Shown here: positions 63,680 through 64,000 of the stretch, one piece after another
Layout of the letters: every line of letters starts with the position of its first letter
Position numbering within the stretch: the stretch's first letter is position 1
Source: CAVVEC01 sp963747105
Lineage (GTDB): Bacteria; Acidobacteriota; Terriglobia; Terriglobales; Acidobacteriaceae
Assembly (NCBI GenBank): GCA_963747105.1
Contig: CAVVEC010000008.1
Span: 62,001-126,000 of the forward strand
Direction of reading: 5' to 3'
Length of the DNA stretch: 64,000 bases
The notes under the pieces: model-generated
Databases searched by the model: none
The model's input: only the letters and a program-made list of their open reading frames with translations
What the model was told of the DNA's origin: nothing
Program-made: the position numbers and the translations under genes

Positions 63680-64000
63680 CTAGCTTGCCCCCACGCTCAC
63701 ATGCGCGCCTTCCGAATCCTCAAATTGCGCCAGCGTTCCGCCGAAGTCCTGTTTAGTTGGAGGCATGGGGAATCGCACACCTTTGCCTTGCATGTCTTCA
63801 TAGAATTGCAGCAGGTCGGCCACGTTGAAACCAAGCTCAACTTTTCCCGCGGGATTTTTCTGCGAAGCGGGATGCAGAGCCAGAGTGGTTTCGCCGGTAG
63901 CGAACTCGCTCCAACCGGGGGACTCAAACTTGAGCGGAAGCCCGATTATGTCCCGGTAAAACTTTACGGCGCGATTCATGTCCGCCACGAACTCGATTGC
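63680..64000 (-). CDS. VOC/glyoxalase-fold protein, 5' end cut by window edge
   Basis: The visible C-terminal 106 residues begin at window end with AIEFVADMNRAVKFYRDIIGLPLKFESPGWSEFATGETTLALHP. Single VOC module of the lactoylglutathione lyase/bleomycin-resistance type; the potential metal ligands His (LALHP) and Glu (ELGFNVAD, AQFEDSEG) are present. Function not assigned. Confidence 0.85.
   Translation of the reverse strand, partial: AIEFVADMNRAVKFYRDIIGLPLKFESPGWSEFATGETTLALHPASQKNPAGKVELGFNVADLLQFYEDMQGKGVRFPMPPTKQDFGGTLAQFEDSEGAHVSVGAS

Overview
The window looks like a chromosomal segment of a GC-rich free-living bacterium, most likely an acidobacterium of the Terriglobia/Koribacter type. 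This is inferred from content, since there is no rRNA gene or other phylogenetic marker I can score. The indicators are a double-length ThyX, Gloeo/Verruco (GloVer) repeat proteins, a Ser/Thr kinase fused to TPRs, choice-of-anchor Q and phosphoesterase secreted proteins, small lineage-style Cys-rich proteins, and several families of interspersed intergenic palindromes typical of that phylum.

Region 1-31 kb is mostly housekeeping genes: HAD phosphatase, purM, a decayed vapBC pair, thyX, a cation/proton antiporter, a serine hydrolase, fabG, GNAT, a dienelactone hydrolase, an XRE regulator, an outer-membrane barrel, a Mop-domain regulator, purH, a TPR protein, dgt, an OmpA-family protein, prfA, a DUF1385 protein, an S41 pseudopeptidase, a TonB-like protein, OsmC and HtrA. 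Fourteen of these genes have broken reading frames, including purM, purH and prfA, which should not all be dead in one organism. Small sequencing or assembly indels are the likeliest cause. From 31 kb onwards almost every frame is intact, the exception being one in-frame amber codon in a secreted phosphoesterase at 33208.

Region 31-42 kb carries envelope and signalling genes: a peptidoglycan-binding protein, a CpsB-like PHP phosphatase, the phosphoesterase and a convergent GloVer protein, a 924-residue membrane protein joining HD-GYP, GAF, GGDEF and PilZ domains, and two secreted proteins of unknown function.

Region 42.34-46.49 kb is a small island bounded by a 64-bp imperfect direct repeat. 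Each copy of the repeat holds the promoter side and 5' half of a tRNA(CAU) gene. The left copy stops at the anticodon loop and the right copy belongs to the complete tRNA. Inside lies a two-gene unit: an LRAT/NC-like permuted-papain protein directly abutted by an HNH protein. A complete 2520-bp IS66-family element sits inside the first gene with a perfect 8-bp target duplication, so the ancestral gene can be rebuilt exactly. This island is the best candidate here for an uncharacterised module.

Region 46.5-64 kb contains a sugar transporter, yggX, a TPR Ser/Thr kinase, a STAS protein lacking the phosphorylatable serine, a glycosyltransferase, a REC-HD-GYP response regulator, an EamA transporter, a class III aminotransferase, an intact ParE-type toxin-antitoxin pair, a stand-alone FtsH N-terminal domain, yraN, galT, a secreted beta-helix protein, iscX, a 2Fe-2S ferredoxin and a partial glyoxalase-fold gene. 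Regulatory signals include three phased GTGA-N6-TCAC palindromes upstream of osmC, similar single sites before yraN and in the gap upstream of the phosphoesterase, and several clear hairpin terminators.
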